DNA of 14,274 nt from Novosphingobium sp. (GCA_027490345.1 JAIXYF010000176.1:1-14274); one strand, 5' to 3'; positions 1 to 6,492 are shown, counted from the stretch's first letter. Made by a program: numbers and translations. Notes: generated by a model from the sequence alone, not told the origin.

Positions 1-227
1 AGGTCTCGATGTGCAATTACTGGGCGAACCGGCTGGTCTGCGAAGCGGCGGACCGCGCGATGCAGGTCCACGGCGGCATTGGCTATTCGCGGCACAAGCC
101 GTTCGAACACATCTACCGGCACCACCGCCGCTATCGCATCACCGAAGGCGCGGAGGAAATCCAGATGCGCAAGGTAGCCGCGTACTTGTTCGGCTATCTC
201 GGGCCGCGCAAGGGGATGTTCGGCTAA
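1..227 (+). CDS. acyl-CoA dehydrogenase, C-terminal part (5' end outside window)
   Basis: This is the last 75 codons or so of an FAD-dependent acyl-CoA dehydrogenase, an enzyme that oxidises acyl-CoA to enoyl-CoA in beta-oxidation or a related breakdown pathway. The frame is open from the window edge to a TAA at 225-227. The visible part is the end of the C-terminal helical domain: the family motif QVHGGIGYS is followed by an H-R-x-Y-R-I-T-E-G-A-E-E-I-Q segment, which holds the conserved region next to the flavin and acyl chain, and then a tail ending GPRKGMFG. The subfamily resembles the larger ACAD10/11-like bacterial enzymes more than short-chain ones, but the N-terminal and middle domains are not seen, so substrate length cannot be judged. 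The gene converges on metK. The family assignment is firm; the substrate is unknown. Confidence 0.9.
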   Translation, partial: VSMCNYWANRLVCEAADRAMQVHGGIGYSRHKPFEHIYRHHRRYRITEGAEEIQMRKVAAYLFGYLGPRKGMFG

Positions 228-238
228 GGGGGGCTTCA

Positions 239-268
239 GGTCCGAGGTGTGAAGCGGCATCTCGGACC
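239..268. repeat. hairpin just after the acyl-CoA dehydrogenase stop
   Basis: GGTCCGAG at 239-246 pairs perfectly with CTCGGACC at 261-268. The stem can extend inward by four more pairs, two of them wobble, to leave the loop GAAGCG. It starts 11 bases after the stop codon, where a terminator would be expected, but no T-run follows. It could help end transcription or protect the 3' end. Confidence 0.4.
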
Positions 269-306
269 GGTCAGGTGCGCCGCATTTTCCTACATCGCGA
301 AGATCT

Positions 307-345
307 GGCACAAAGCGCACCGGCCAACCGGCCGCGCTCTTTGCC
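307..345. repeat. long imperfect hairpin
   Basis: CGGCC at 321-325 and GGCCG at 330-334 form the tip with a four-base loop. The outer arms, 307-318 and 335-345, pair with several bulges. No T-run follows on either strand, so I describe it only as a potential structure. Confidence 0.3.
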
Positions 346-370
346 ATTGTGGATCAGGCCCGCAGTTTCT

Positions 371-382
371 TTGCGATCGCAA
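371..382. repeat. 12-base perfect palindrome
   Basis: TTGCGATCGCAA reads the same on both strands. It lies two bases before the next inverted repeat. It could be a protein-binding site or chance. Confidence 0.35.
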
Positions 383-384
383 GG

Positions 385-407
385 TGTCCTGTCACCCTGA
401 CAGGACA
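385..407. repeat. perfect 10-base inverted repeat with CCC loop
   Basis: TGTCCTGTCA at 385-394 and TGACAGGACA at 398-407 are exact reverse complements, separated by CCC. The result is a tight, stable hairpin in either RNA strand. There is no T-run after it. It may be a copy of a dispersed palindromic repeat, but no second copy is in this window. Confidence 0.5.
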
Positions 408-436
408 TTCTCTCGATTCATCAGTGACTAAGAGCC

Positions 437-483
437 AAAAATCGAGGGTTACACAGTGTAACTTGTGTAACCCTCGATTTGGT
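437..483 (-). terminator. intrinsic terminator of metK, possibly two-way
   Basis: Bases 439-455 and 464-480 form a perfect 17-pair stem with an 8-base loop. Read on the minus strand, the second arm ends in CGATTTTTGG, a run of five T after a GC-rich stem, about 55 bases after the metK stop. On the plus strand the arm ends in only three T, so it would also be a weak terminator for the acyl-CoA dehydrogenase gene. A competing smaller palindrome, TTACACAGTGTAA at 449-461, lies within it. Confidence 0.75.
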
Positions 484-498
484 TCAGATACCCGGGAT

Positions 499-518
499 GC
501 AAGGGTGGTAACCCTTGC
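499..518. repeat. 8-pair hairpin after the metK stop
   Basis: GCAAGGGT at 499-506 pairs perfectly with ACCCTTGC at 511-518 around a four-base loop. It lies 16 bases beyond the metK stop. No T-run follows on the minus strand, so it is more likely an RNA 3'-end structure than the terminator itself. Confidence 0.4.
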
Positions 519-534
519 CCGCAGGAGGCATGAA

Positions 535-1740
535 TCAGGCGAACGCCGCTTTCAGGTCGTCGACCAGATCGAGGCGTTCCCACGGGAAGAAATCGCCATC
601 TGCCTTGCGGCCGAAGTGGCCATAGGCAGCGGTCGGCTGGTAGATCGGCTTGTTGAGGCCAAGGTGCGTGCGGATGGCGCGCGGGGTCAGGCCGCCGAGC
701 TTGGCATTGCCCTTGATCGCCGCTTCGATCTTGTCATCGCCCACCGTGCCGGTGTCGTGCGTATCGACATAGAGCGAAAGCGGCTCCGACACGCCGATGG
801 CATAGGCGATCTGGATGGTGCAGCGCGTGGCAAGGCCCGCGGCGACCACGTTTTTCGCCAGGTAGCGCGTGATATAGGCGGCCGAGCGGTCGACCTTGGT
901 GGGGTCCTTGCCCGAAAACGCGCCGCCGCCATGCGGGCTCGCGCCGCCGTAGGTGTCGACGATGATCTTGCGGCCCGTCAGGCCCGCGTCGCCATCCGGC
1001 CCGCCGATTTCGAACGAGCCGGTCGGGTTGATGTAGTAAGTGGTTTCACGCAGCAGCACCGGCGGGATCACTTCGGCGATCACGCGCTTCACATAAGCGT
1101 GCAGTTCGGCTTCCTTCTCGCCTTCGTCATAGCCCGGCGCGTGCTGGGTGGAGACGACGACAGCGGTGGCCGCAACGGGCAGCGAGCCTTCATAGCGCAG
1201 CGTGACCTGGCTCTTGGCGTCTGGCTCAAGGAACGCGGCCGCGCCGGAGTGGCGATCAGCGGCCATGCGCTCGAGGGTCTTGTGGCTGTAATAGAGCGTG
1301 GCCGGCATCAGATCGGGCGTCTCGTCGGTAGCATACCCGAACATGATGCCCTGATCGCCCGCGCCTTCGTCCTTGTTATCCGCCGCGTCGACGCCCTGCG
1401 CGATGTGCTCAGACTGGCCGTGCAGGCGGTTGATGAATTCGAACTTTTCCCAGTGGAAGCCATCCTGCTCATAGCCGATGCGCTTGACCGTATTGCGCAC
1501 GGTCTGCTCGATCTCTTCCTTGGCGCCGGGTGCCCACTCACCGTTCTCGTAAACGCCCTTGCAGCGGATTTCGCCTGCCAGAACAACGAGCTGCGTGGTC
1601 GTCAGGGTTTCGCAGGCGATGCGCGCCTCCGGGTCCTTGGAAAGGAACAGGTCCACGATGCCGTCGCTGATCTGGTCGGCGACCTTGTCCGGGTGGCCTT
1701 CGGAAACGCTTTCGGACGTGAACAGGTAGTCGGTGCGCAT
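535..1740 (-). CDS. metK: S-adenosylmethionine synthetase
   Basis: This cytosolic enzyme joins methionine and ATP to make S-adenosylmethionine, the methyl donor for the cell. The 401-residue length fits the family. Visible motifs are the N-terminal ATP-site segment with GHPDK at residues 15-19, the hexapeptide GAGDQG at 126-131, and the glycine-rich phosphate loop GGGAFSGKD at 271-279, followed by KVDRSAAY. The ATG is preceded by AGGAAG with a five-base gap, which supports this start. The gene lies 43 bases behind lnt, but a palindromic operator fills that gap, so it probably has its own regulated promoter overlapping the lnt end. It ends at a strong hairpin at 439-480. From memory, related alphaproteobacteria often have an XRE-type regulator gene before metK and trmB after it; neither is here. 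The assignment is very secure. Confidence 0.98.
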   Translation of the reverse strand: MRTDYLFTSESVSEGHPDKVADQISDGIVDLFLSKDPEARIACETLTTTQLVVLAGEIRCKGVYENGEWAPGAKEEIEQTVRNTVKRIGYEQDGFHWEKFEFINRLHGQSEHIAQGVDAADNKDEGAGDQGIMFGYATDETPDLMPATLYYSHKTLERMAADRHSGAAAFLEPDAKSQVTLRYEGSLPVAATAVVVSTQHAPGYDEGEKEAELHAYVKRVIAEVIPPVLLRETTYYINPTGSFEIGGPDGDAGLTGRKIIVDTYGGASPHGGGAFSGKDPTKVDRSAAYITRYLAKNVVAAGLATRCTIQIAYAIGVSEPLSLYVDTHDTGTVGDDKIEAAIKGNAKLGGLTPRAIRTHLGLNKPIYQPTAAYGHFGRKADGDFFPWERLDLVDDLKAAFA

Positions 1741-1753
1741 GGGGGCTTCCTAT

Positions 1754-1779
1754 GTGATATAAAGCTTTCTTTATGTCAC
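1754..1779. promoter_or_regulatory. palindromic operator in front of metK (SahR-like)
   Basis: GTGATATAAAG at 1754-1764 and CTTTATGTCAC at 1769-1779 are inverted copies that match at 10 of 11 positions, with the four-base centre CTTT. The site ends three bases before the metK ribosome-binding site, so a bound protein would block transcription at its start. From memory, this AT-rich form resembles sites reported for SahR, an ArsR-family repressor of methionine-cycle genes in Proteobacteria that responds to S-adenosylhomocysteine. That naming is an inference; the palindrome itself is plain to see. Confidence 0.7.
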
Positions 1780-1783
1780 TTCC

Positions 1784-3352
1784 CTAGCGATCTCCGCGCC
1801 GCCTTGCAACCACCAGCGATGTCCCAATCAGCAACGCCGCCCAGGCAAGCGCCAACCCATTGCCCAGCCTGGCGAACAGGGTGGGCGCATGGGCGGGCGG
1901 AACCAGCCCGTCGAGCCGCCCGGCGGTGAGCCGCGCCGCGGCTTGCCGCACCACGCCATCGGCATCGATCACCGCGCTGATGCCCGTGGTCGTGGCGCGC
2001 AGCACCGGCAGCCCCTCCTCGATCGCGCGCAGCCGCGCCTGCGCCAGATGCTGCGGCGGGCCCCACGCTCCGAACCAGCCGTCGTTGGAGGGATTGAAGA
2101 TGTAGTCGGGCCGGTGCGCGCGGTCGGTCACTTCGCCGGAGAAGATGATCTCGTAGCAGATCTGCAGGCCTGCCTTGCCGTGCCCGGCAAGATCGAGCGT
2201 GCGGGGGCCGGGGCCGGGCAGGAAATCCAGGCTGCCCGAAACGAGCCGCGAAAGGCCCAGCGGCGCAAGCAGGCTGCGCAGCGGCAGGTATTCGCCATAA
2301 GGCACGAGATGCGCCTTGGCATAGCTGCCGCGAATCGCCCCGTCTGCGCCGAGGGCGGTGACCACATTGCGCGCGCCGCTCACCTCGTGGCTGGTGATCA
2401 CCAGATCGGTAGCGCCGGTCAGCAGCAGGCTGCCGGGGCCAATCACGCGCCCGATTCGCGCGCGGGCCAGGTTCGGGTCCGCCGCAAAGGTCGTGGCGTT
2501 GTAATAGGCCTGCGGATAGCCGGGGCGCAGATAATCGGGCAGGCCGCCTTCGGGCCAGAGCACCACACGCGGCGTGCCCGGCGCGCGGGGGAACGAAAGG
2601 CGCGCGATGCCCTGAAACTGGGTTTCGTAGAGGCTGGCGTTGTTGATCGTGTCCTGCCCGATGTTCGGCTGGACCAGCGTATAGGCAAGCCTTCCGTCTC
2701 CGCCGGAACCATGCAGTGGCAGCAGCATCAGCGCGGCGGGCAGTGCGGCATAACCCAGCGCCATGGGCCAGTGCCGGTTCATGGCCGCCCGCCAGGCAAA
2801 CAGCCACAGCCCGGAGAGCAGCACGACCAGGCCGGACAGGGCATACGTCCCGGTCCACGGCGCGATGGCGGCCAGCCCCGGCCGCGCAAAGCCGCCCAGC
2901 GCCGCTGCGGCCAGCGGATTCCACGCAAAACCGGTAAACAGGGTGGCCCGCAGATATTCGGCCAGAATCCAGCTGCCCGCAAAGGCCGGAAGCAGCGCCG
3001 CGCGCCAGCCGCGCGCCAGCCACGCGGCGAAGAAGGCGGCCAGCGCCGGAAAGGCCGCAAGGTAGACCGCCAGCAGTAAGACTGCGATCCAGCCCAGCCA
3101 TGCCGGCATTTCGGCCTGATAGGTGAACGCCGTGGCGATCCAGTTGTTGCCCAACGTAAAATGGCCAAGGCCGAACAACCAGCCCGCCAGCGCAGCGCGG
3201 CGGGCCGAACGGGCATGCTCGATCCGATCGATCAGCAAGGCCAGCGCGGCTAGCGTGAAGGGCCACAGCGCCAGCGGCTGAAACCCCATAGCAGCTGCGC
3301 CGCCGGCACCGATCAGCACAAGCGGCATCCGGCGCGGGGCACGATGCGGCAT
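1784..3352 (-). CDS. lnt: apolipoprotein N-acyltransferase
   Basis: This inner-membrane enzyme adds the third acyl chain to the N-terminal cysteine of lipoproteins, the last step of their maturation before Lol sorting. The 522-residue protein has about six hydrophobic segments in the first 210 residues, then a nitrilase-like periplasmic domain, then a final membrane helix near 499-515. The catalytic triad is visible: Glu268 in WPEGG, Lys346 in SYAKAH and Cys399 in QICYE. The first ATG is used here; a second ATG eight codons later is possible, and neither has a strong ribosome-binding site. It follows the DUF4167 gene by 33 bases, so it is probably cotranscribed with it. Its end lies just before the metK operator. 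Confidence 0.96.
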   Translation of the reverse strand: MPHRAPRRMPLVLIGAGGAAAMGFQPLALWPFTLAALALLIDRIEHARSARRAALAGWLFGLGHFTLGNNWIATAFTYQAEMPAWLGWIAVLLLAVYLAAFPALAAFFAAWLARGWRAALLPAFAGSWILAEYLRATLFTGFAWNPLAAAALGGFARPGLAAIAPWTGTYALSGLVVLLSGLWLFAWRAAMNRHWPMALGYAALPAALMLLPLHGSGGDGRLAYTLVQPNIGQDTINNASLYETQFQGIARLSFPRAPGTPRVVLWPEGGLPDYLRPGYPQAYYNATTFAADPNLARARIGRVIGPGSLLLTGATDLVITSHEVSGARNVVTALGADGAIRGSYAKAHLVPYGEYLPLRSLLAPLGLSRLVSGSLDFLPGPGPRTLDLAGHGKAGLQICYEIIFSGEVTDRAHRPDYIFNPSNDGWFGAWGPPQHLAQARLRAIEEGLPVLRATTTGISAVIDADGVVRQAAARLTAGRLDGLVPPAHAPTLFARLGNGLALAWAALLIGTSLVVARRRGDR

Positions 3353-3385
3353 GGCTTCTTCAGCCGTTCAGGCGCAGCGCAGCGA

Positions 3386-4225
3386 TCAGCCTTCGGCGGC
3401 CTCGGGCAGCGGTGTCTTGCGCGGGCGGCCGCGGCGCTTGGGCGCGGGGGCTTCGGCCTCTGCGGCAAGGGTGGGAGCTGGGGCCGTGACAGGAGCCGGT
3501 GCGTCCACGTCCGGTTCGGGCGCGGCGCGCACGCCAATGGCGGGCGGCAGGCTCAGCGGATCGAGCACGGCGATAGGTGCATCTTCGGCATCGCGGCGCG
3601 GGCGGCGATCTGTTCGCGGACGCAGCCCGCGCTGCGAACGGCCCTCCCGCACGAAGGGGTTGTCGCTTGCCTCACCGACGGGCTCACCTTCGTTCGCGCG
3701 GGTGATCTCTTCAGCGGGTTCCGGGGCTTCAGCCACCGGGGGCCGCTCGAAGCGCGGGCGAGGCTCGCGCTGTTCACGCTGCTCGCGGGGCTCACGCTGT
3801 TCGCGCTGTTCACGAGGTTCGCGCTGTTCGCGAGGTTCGCGCTGTTCGCGGTTTTCGTCGCGGCGGCTTTGCGGGCGGTCGAACGCGGGAAAATCGGCGT
3901 CCATGCCGAAGTCCATGCCTTCATCTTCCGCTTCGTTTTCGGCCCAGCGTTCACCCGGTTGGCGTTGGCGCTGCTGATCGTCAACCCGCACGCGGCTGTC
4001 GGCGATGACGCGGAAATAGTGATCGGCAAATTGCAGGTAGTATTCGGCCTGCACGCGGTCGCCGTTGAGGTGCGCATCTTGCGCAAGCTTGCGATACTTT
4101 TCGAGCATCTGGGGGGCATTGCCCCGCGCGCGGCTATCGATCCTGTTAAGCTGCTGGCCGCCACCTTGCGGGCGGCTGTTGTTCCCGCGACCGCGCCGGC
4201 GGTTGTTCCCACGATTGTTGTTCAA
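3386..4225 (-). CDS. DUF4167 domain protein, RG-rich, AT-hook-like tail
   Basis: The function is unknown. With the TTG start the protein has 279 residues and begins MNNNRGNN, as family members usually do. The upstream frame is open for 41 more codons, but GTG at 4232-4234 has no gap to the AGGAAA site, whereas TTG at 4223-4225 lies nine bases from it. Residues 1-24 are rich in Arg, Gly, Asn and Gln. Residues 25-80 form the conserved DUF4167 block, with APQMLEKYRKLAQDAH and AEYYLQFADHYFRVIAD, probably helical. Residues 126-155 are a tandem REQREP/REQ repeat. The rest is charged and Pro/Ala-rich, ending with KRRGRPRK at 263-270, an AT-hook-like motif. Sitting behind prfA and prmC suggests a link to translation, and its composition suggests nucleic acid binding; both are inference. 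Confidence 0.85.
   Translation of the reverse strand: MNNNRGNNRRRGRGNNSRPQGGGQQLNRIDSRARGNAPQMLEKYRKLAQDAHLNGDRVQAEYYLQFADHYFRVIADSRVRVDDQQRQRQPGERWAENEAEDEGMDFGMDADFPAFDRPQSRRDENREQREPREQREPREQREQREPREQREQREPRPRFERPPVAEAPEPAEEITRANEGEPVGEASDNPFVREGRSQRGLRPRTDRRPRRDAEDAPIAVLDPLSLPPAIGVRAAPEPDVDAPAPVTAPAPTLAAEAEAPAPKRRGRPRKTPLPEAAEG
3761..3850 (-). repeat. in-gene tandem repeat encoding REQREP/REQ units
   Basis: These 90 bases encode residues 126-155 of the DUF4167 protein as a run of REQREP and REQ units, with the nucleotide repeat nearly identical from unit to unit. Unit length is always a multiple of three bases, so changes in copy number would keep the frame. The encoded stretch is highly charged and probably extended or helical rather than globular. 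Confidence 0.8.
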
Positions 4226-4234
4226 GTCAGGCAC

Positions 4235-4240
4235 TTTCCT
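4235..4240 (-). promoter_or_regulatory. ribosome-binding site that decides the TTG start of the DUF4167 gene
   Basis: AGGAAA on the minus strand lies nine bases before TTG and directly touches GTG. The spacing fits TTG only. GCAC at 4246-4249 and GTGC at 4231-4234, read on the minus strand, could pair and place this site in a 12-base loop. Confidence 0.6.
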
Positions 4241-4255
4241 GTTTCTGTGCAACCG

Positions 4256-4305
4256 AGACCCGGTCCTTCGCGACCTGGGCCCTACGTGGCGCAACTTCCG
4301 GGTCT
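4256..4305 (-). promoter_or_regulatory. structured leader hairpin of the DUF4167 gene
   Basis: On the minus strand AGACCCGG (4305-4298) and CCGGGTCT (4263-4256) pair perfectly over 8 bases, with a further bulged stem inside (TTGCGC with GCGAA). A rival local stem, GGGTC upstream with GACCC, shares one arm, so two structures exclude each other. The hairpin ends 15 bases before the ribosome-binding site. A control role is inference only. Confidence 0.35.
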
Positions 4306-4460
4306 GATCCGCAGGACCCCGCTGCCGCGCATCCTCTTCCACGAACACAACCTGCCGTGGTTTCCAGCATCTGCGTGTCTGTCAGCCTGATGAGCCGGCC
4401 ATCGATGCAAATGGTGGATTGAGCCGGGACGGGAAGCCATCGTCCCCCTGCCTGTTGGAC

Positions 4461-4489
4461 TGACTAGTGAAGCGCTGCACCCTTGCCAA
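4461..4489 (-). promoter_or_regulatory. candidate sigma-70 type promoter of the DUF4167 gene
   Basis: On the minus strand TTGGCA (4489-4484) and TAGTCA (4466-4461) are 17 bases apart. Transcription from here would give a leader of about 230 bases before the TTG start. The -10 box is a poor match to the E. coli consensus but resembles two other candidate promoters in this window. Confidence 0.35.
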
Positions 4490-4507
4490 GTGAAATGTTT
4501 GTCCCAT

Positions 4508-5341
4508 TCACGCCATTTCGATGCTGCGAGGCCGCCCCGCAAGATCGCGATGCAGCTTGGCATCAAGGCCGGCCTCGCGCGCCAGCGCCGTCACGGCTAC
4601 GCCCTGCGCCCATCCGATCTCGAACAGCGCTGTGCCGCCGGGCGCCAGCAGGCGTGGCACTGCGGGGATCAGGCGGCGGTAGTCATCAAGCCCTTCCGGC
4701 CCGGCAAACAGCGCTTCGGCCGGTTCGTGCGCGCGCACCGAAGGCGCCAGATCGGCGCTCGTTTCGACATAGGGCGGATTGGCGAGGACAAGATCGAACC
4801 GGCCCAGCCCGTCTGCCCAGCGATCCTGCGTCCAGTCTCCCGCCAGGATCTGCGTGCGCGCCGCTAGGCCATTGGCGGCCGCATTGCGCACGGCAATTTC
4901 GCGCGCAGCATCCGACCGTTCGAGGCCGATACCTTCAGCCAGCGGCCACACTGTCAGCGCGGCCAGCAGCAGCGCACCCGAGCCGGTGCCAAGATCGAGA
5001 ATGCGCTTTGTGGGGCGGTCTGCACGCGCGGCTTGGGCCACATCGATCAGCGTTTCACTATCGCCGCGCGGGATCAGCACGGCCGGACTTACCGCCAGAT
5101 CAAGGCCATAAAACGGCTGCGAACCAAGAATATAGGCAATCGGCTCATGCTTGAGGCGGCGGTCCAGAATGGACGTCAAGCCTGCTGGAGCTTCGCTGTC
5201 CATATGTCGCAGCAGCAGTTCGGTGCGCGAAACGCCGAGCGCATGCGCCATCAGCAGTTCGGCATCGAGCCGTGCGGTGTCGCTGGTGGCGGCGAGCCGT
5301 TCGGTGGCCTCTTTCAGCGCGGCCCGAACGGTATCAGGCAT
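4508..5341 (-). CDS. prmC: release factor glutamine methyltransferase
   Basis: This enzyme uses S-adenosylmethionine to methylate the glutamine of the GGQ motif in class-1 release factors, which speeds peptide release. The 277 residues fit the HemK/PrmC family. An N-terminal helical domain (about 1-75) is followed by a Rossmann methyltransferase domain with ILDLGTGSGAL at 114-124 (cofactor loop) and the catalytic NPPY at 188-191. The start overlaps the prfA stop as ATGCCTGA (8 bases), which suggests translational coupling with its own substrate gene. One small oddity is PRGDSE at 91-96, where PRPDTE is more usual. After the stop, 282 bases separate it from the DUF4167 gene start. Confidence 0.97.
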   Translation of the reverse strand: MPDTVRAALKEATERLAATSDTARLDAELLMAHALGVSRTELLLRHMDSEAPAGLTSILDRRLKHEPIAYILGSQPFYGLDLAVSPAVLIPRGDSETLIDVAQAARADRPTKRILDLGTGSGALLLAALTVWPLAEGIGLERSDAAREIAVRNAAANGLAARTQILAGDWTQDRWADGLGRFDLVLANPPYVETSADLAPSVRAHEPAEALFAGPEGLDDYRRLIPAVPRLLAPGGTALFEIGWAQGVAVTALAREAGLDAKLHRDLAGRPRSIEMA

Positions 5342-6404
5342 CCAGCGCGGCCAGACGCTTGACCTGATCTTCGGCAGCGAGCGCTTCGATCAGTTCGCCA
5401 AGCCCGGGGCCTTCGAGGATCTCGGGCAGGCGGTGTAGCGTGAGGTTGATGCGGTGCTCGGTCACGCGGCCTTGCGGGAAGTTGTAGGTGCGGATGCGTT
5501 CTGAGCGGTCCCCGCTGCCGACCATCGCCTTGCGCGCCTCTGCCTCTGCACCGTGGGCCTCGGCGCGGCGCAGATCATAGAGGCGCGTGCGCAGCACCTG
5601 CATCGCCTTGTCCTTGTTCTTGTGCTGGCTGCGCTGGTCCTGCTGGATCACGACAAGGCCTGTGGGCAGGTGGGTGAGCCGCACAGCCGAATCGGTGGTG
5701 TTCACATGCTGCCCGCCTGCGCCGCTGGCCCGGTAGATGTCGATCTTGATGTCGCCCGGTTCGATCTGGACGTCGACTTCATCGGGTTCGGGCAGCACCG
5801 CCACGGTGGCCGCGCTGGTGTGGATGCGCCCGCCGCTTTCGGTAACGGGCACGCGCTGCACGCGGTGGACGCCGCTCTCGTACTTGGGCCGGGCGAACAC
5901 GCCGGTGCCCGCCACATTGGCGACGACTTCCTTGAAGCCGCCCAGCTCGTTGGCGTTGGCCGAGACCATCTCGACCTTCCAGCCCTGCTCAGCGGCAAAG
6001 CGTTCGTACATGCGGTAGAGATCGGCCGCGAACAGGGCGGCCTCGTCGCCCCCGGTGCCGGCGCGGATTTCGAGCATTGCGGGGCGGCTGTCGGCAGAAT
6101 CGCGCGGGAGCATAGTAATGGCGAGCGCGCGTTCGGCTTCGGGCAATGCGGTGCGGAGGTGGGCGATTTCTTCTTCGGCCAGCGCGCGCATTTCGGGGTC
6201 GGGATCGGTGCTGGCGCTGAGCGCGGCCAGTTCGCTCCGCATTGCTCTGACATGCGCGGCGGCGCGGGCGACCGGCTCCAGCTCGGCATAGTCGCGGCTG
6301 GCTGAAACAAACGCCGGGCCTTCAAGCGTGCCCGAAGCGAGCCGCGCTTCGAGTTCAGCGAAGCGGCCAGCAATCTGGGCAAGGCGCTGGTCGCTTACCG
6401 ACAC
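5334..6404 (-). CDS. prfA: peptide chain release factor 1
   Basis: RF1 reads stop codons UAA and UAG in the ribosome and triggers release of the finished protein. The 356 residues fit the family. The anticodon-like tripeptide P-V-T at 186-188 marks RF1 rather than RF2, and the catalytic GGQ is at 230-232 within SGAGGQHVN. The start is GTG (6402-6404), with only a weak ribosome-binding site; the N-terminus aligns by memory with other RF1 proteins. The gap to hisS upstream is 88 bases with no clear terminator, so reading through from hisS is possible. It overlaps prmC at its end. Confidence 0.97.
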   Translation of the reverse strand: MSVSDQRLAQIAGRFAELEARLASGTLEGPAFVSASRDYAELEPVARAAAHVRAMRSELAALSASTDPDPEMRALAEEEIAHLRTALPEAERALAITMLPRDSADSRPAMLEIRAGTGGDEAALFAADLYRMYERFAAEQGWKVEMVSANANELGGFKEVVANVAGTGVFARPKYESGVHRVQRVPVTESGGRIHTSAATVAVLPEPDEVDVQIEPGDIKIDIYRASGAGGQHVNTTDSAVRLTHLPTGLVVIQQDQRSQHKNKDKAMQVLRTRLYDLRRAEAHGAEAEARKAMVGSGDRSERIRTYNFPQGRVTEHRINLTLHRLPEILEGPGLGELIEALAAEDQVKRLAALDA

Positions 6405-6492
6405 GACAAAGATCCACGACGCTTCCCCGCCGCAACAAGAGCGGGACCCCGGCTCACGTCCGAGGTGATTTCATGAGGCGCTTGCAGGCCGT

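Larger units (their letters stand above)
228..534. other. convergent intergenic region with a cluster of inverted repeats
   Basis: These 307 bases lie between the stop codons of two convergent genes and hold no reading frame I would call coding. They contain at least six inverted repeats: 239-268, 307-345 (imperfect), 371-382, 385-407, 439-480 and 499-518. One of them, 439-480, has the form of an intrinsic terminator on the minus strand. Part of the region is less GC-rich than the flanking genes. Confidence 0.7.

Noticed and set aside
249..431. Possible 60-codon gene in the convergent gap
   Set aside because: It runs through several inverted repeats, has odd composition (many Cys and His without a motif) and no ribosome-binding site.
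523..532. Strong AGGAGG with ATG on the plus strand at the metK end
   Set aside because: The gap is one base, and the frame lies antisense to the metK 3' end. It is a chance match.
1741..1783. A SAM-sensing riboswitch before metK
   Set aside because: The gap is only 43 bases, too short for any SAM riboswitch class I know, and is mostly taken by the palindrome. A protein operator explains it better.
349..1929. Open plus-strand frame of more than 500 codons covering all of metK
   Set aside because: It is antisense to a certain gene. In GC-rich DNA the third-position bias keeps the opposite frame open; its protein is Arg/Ala/Gly-rich and matches nothing.
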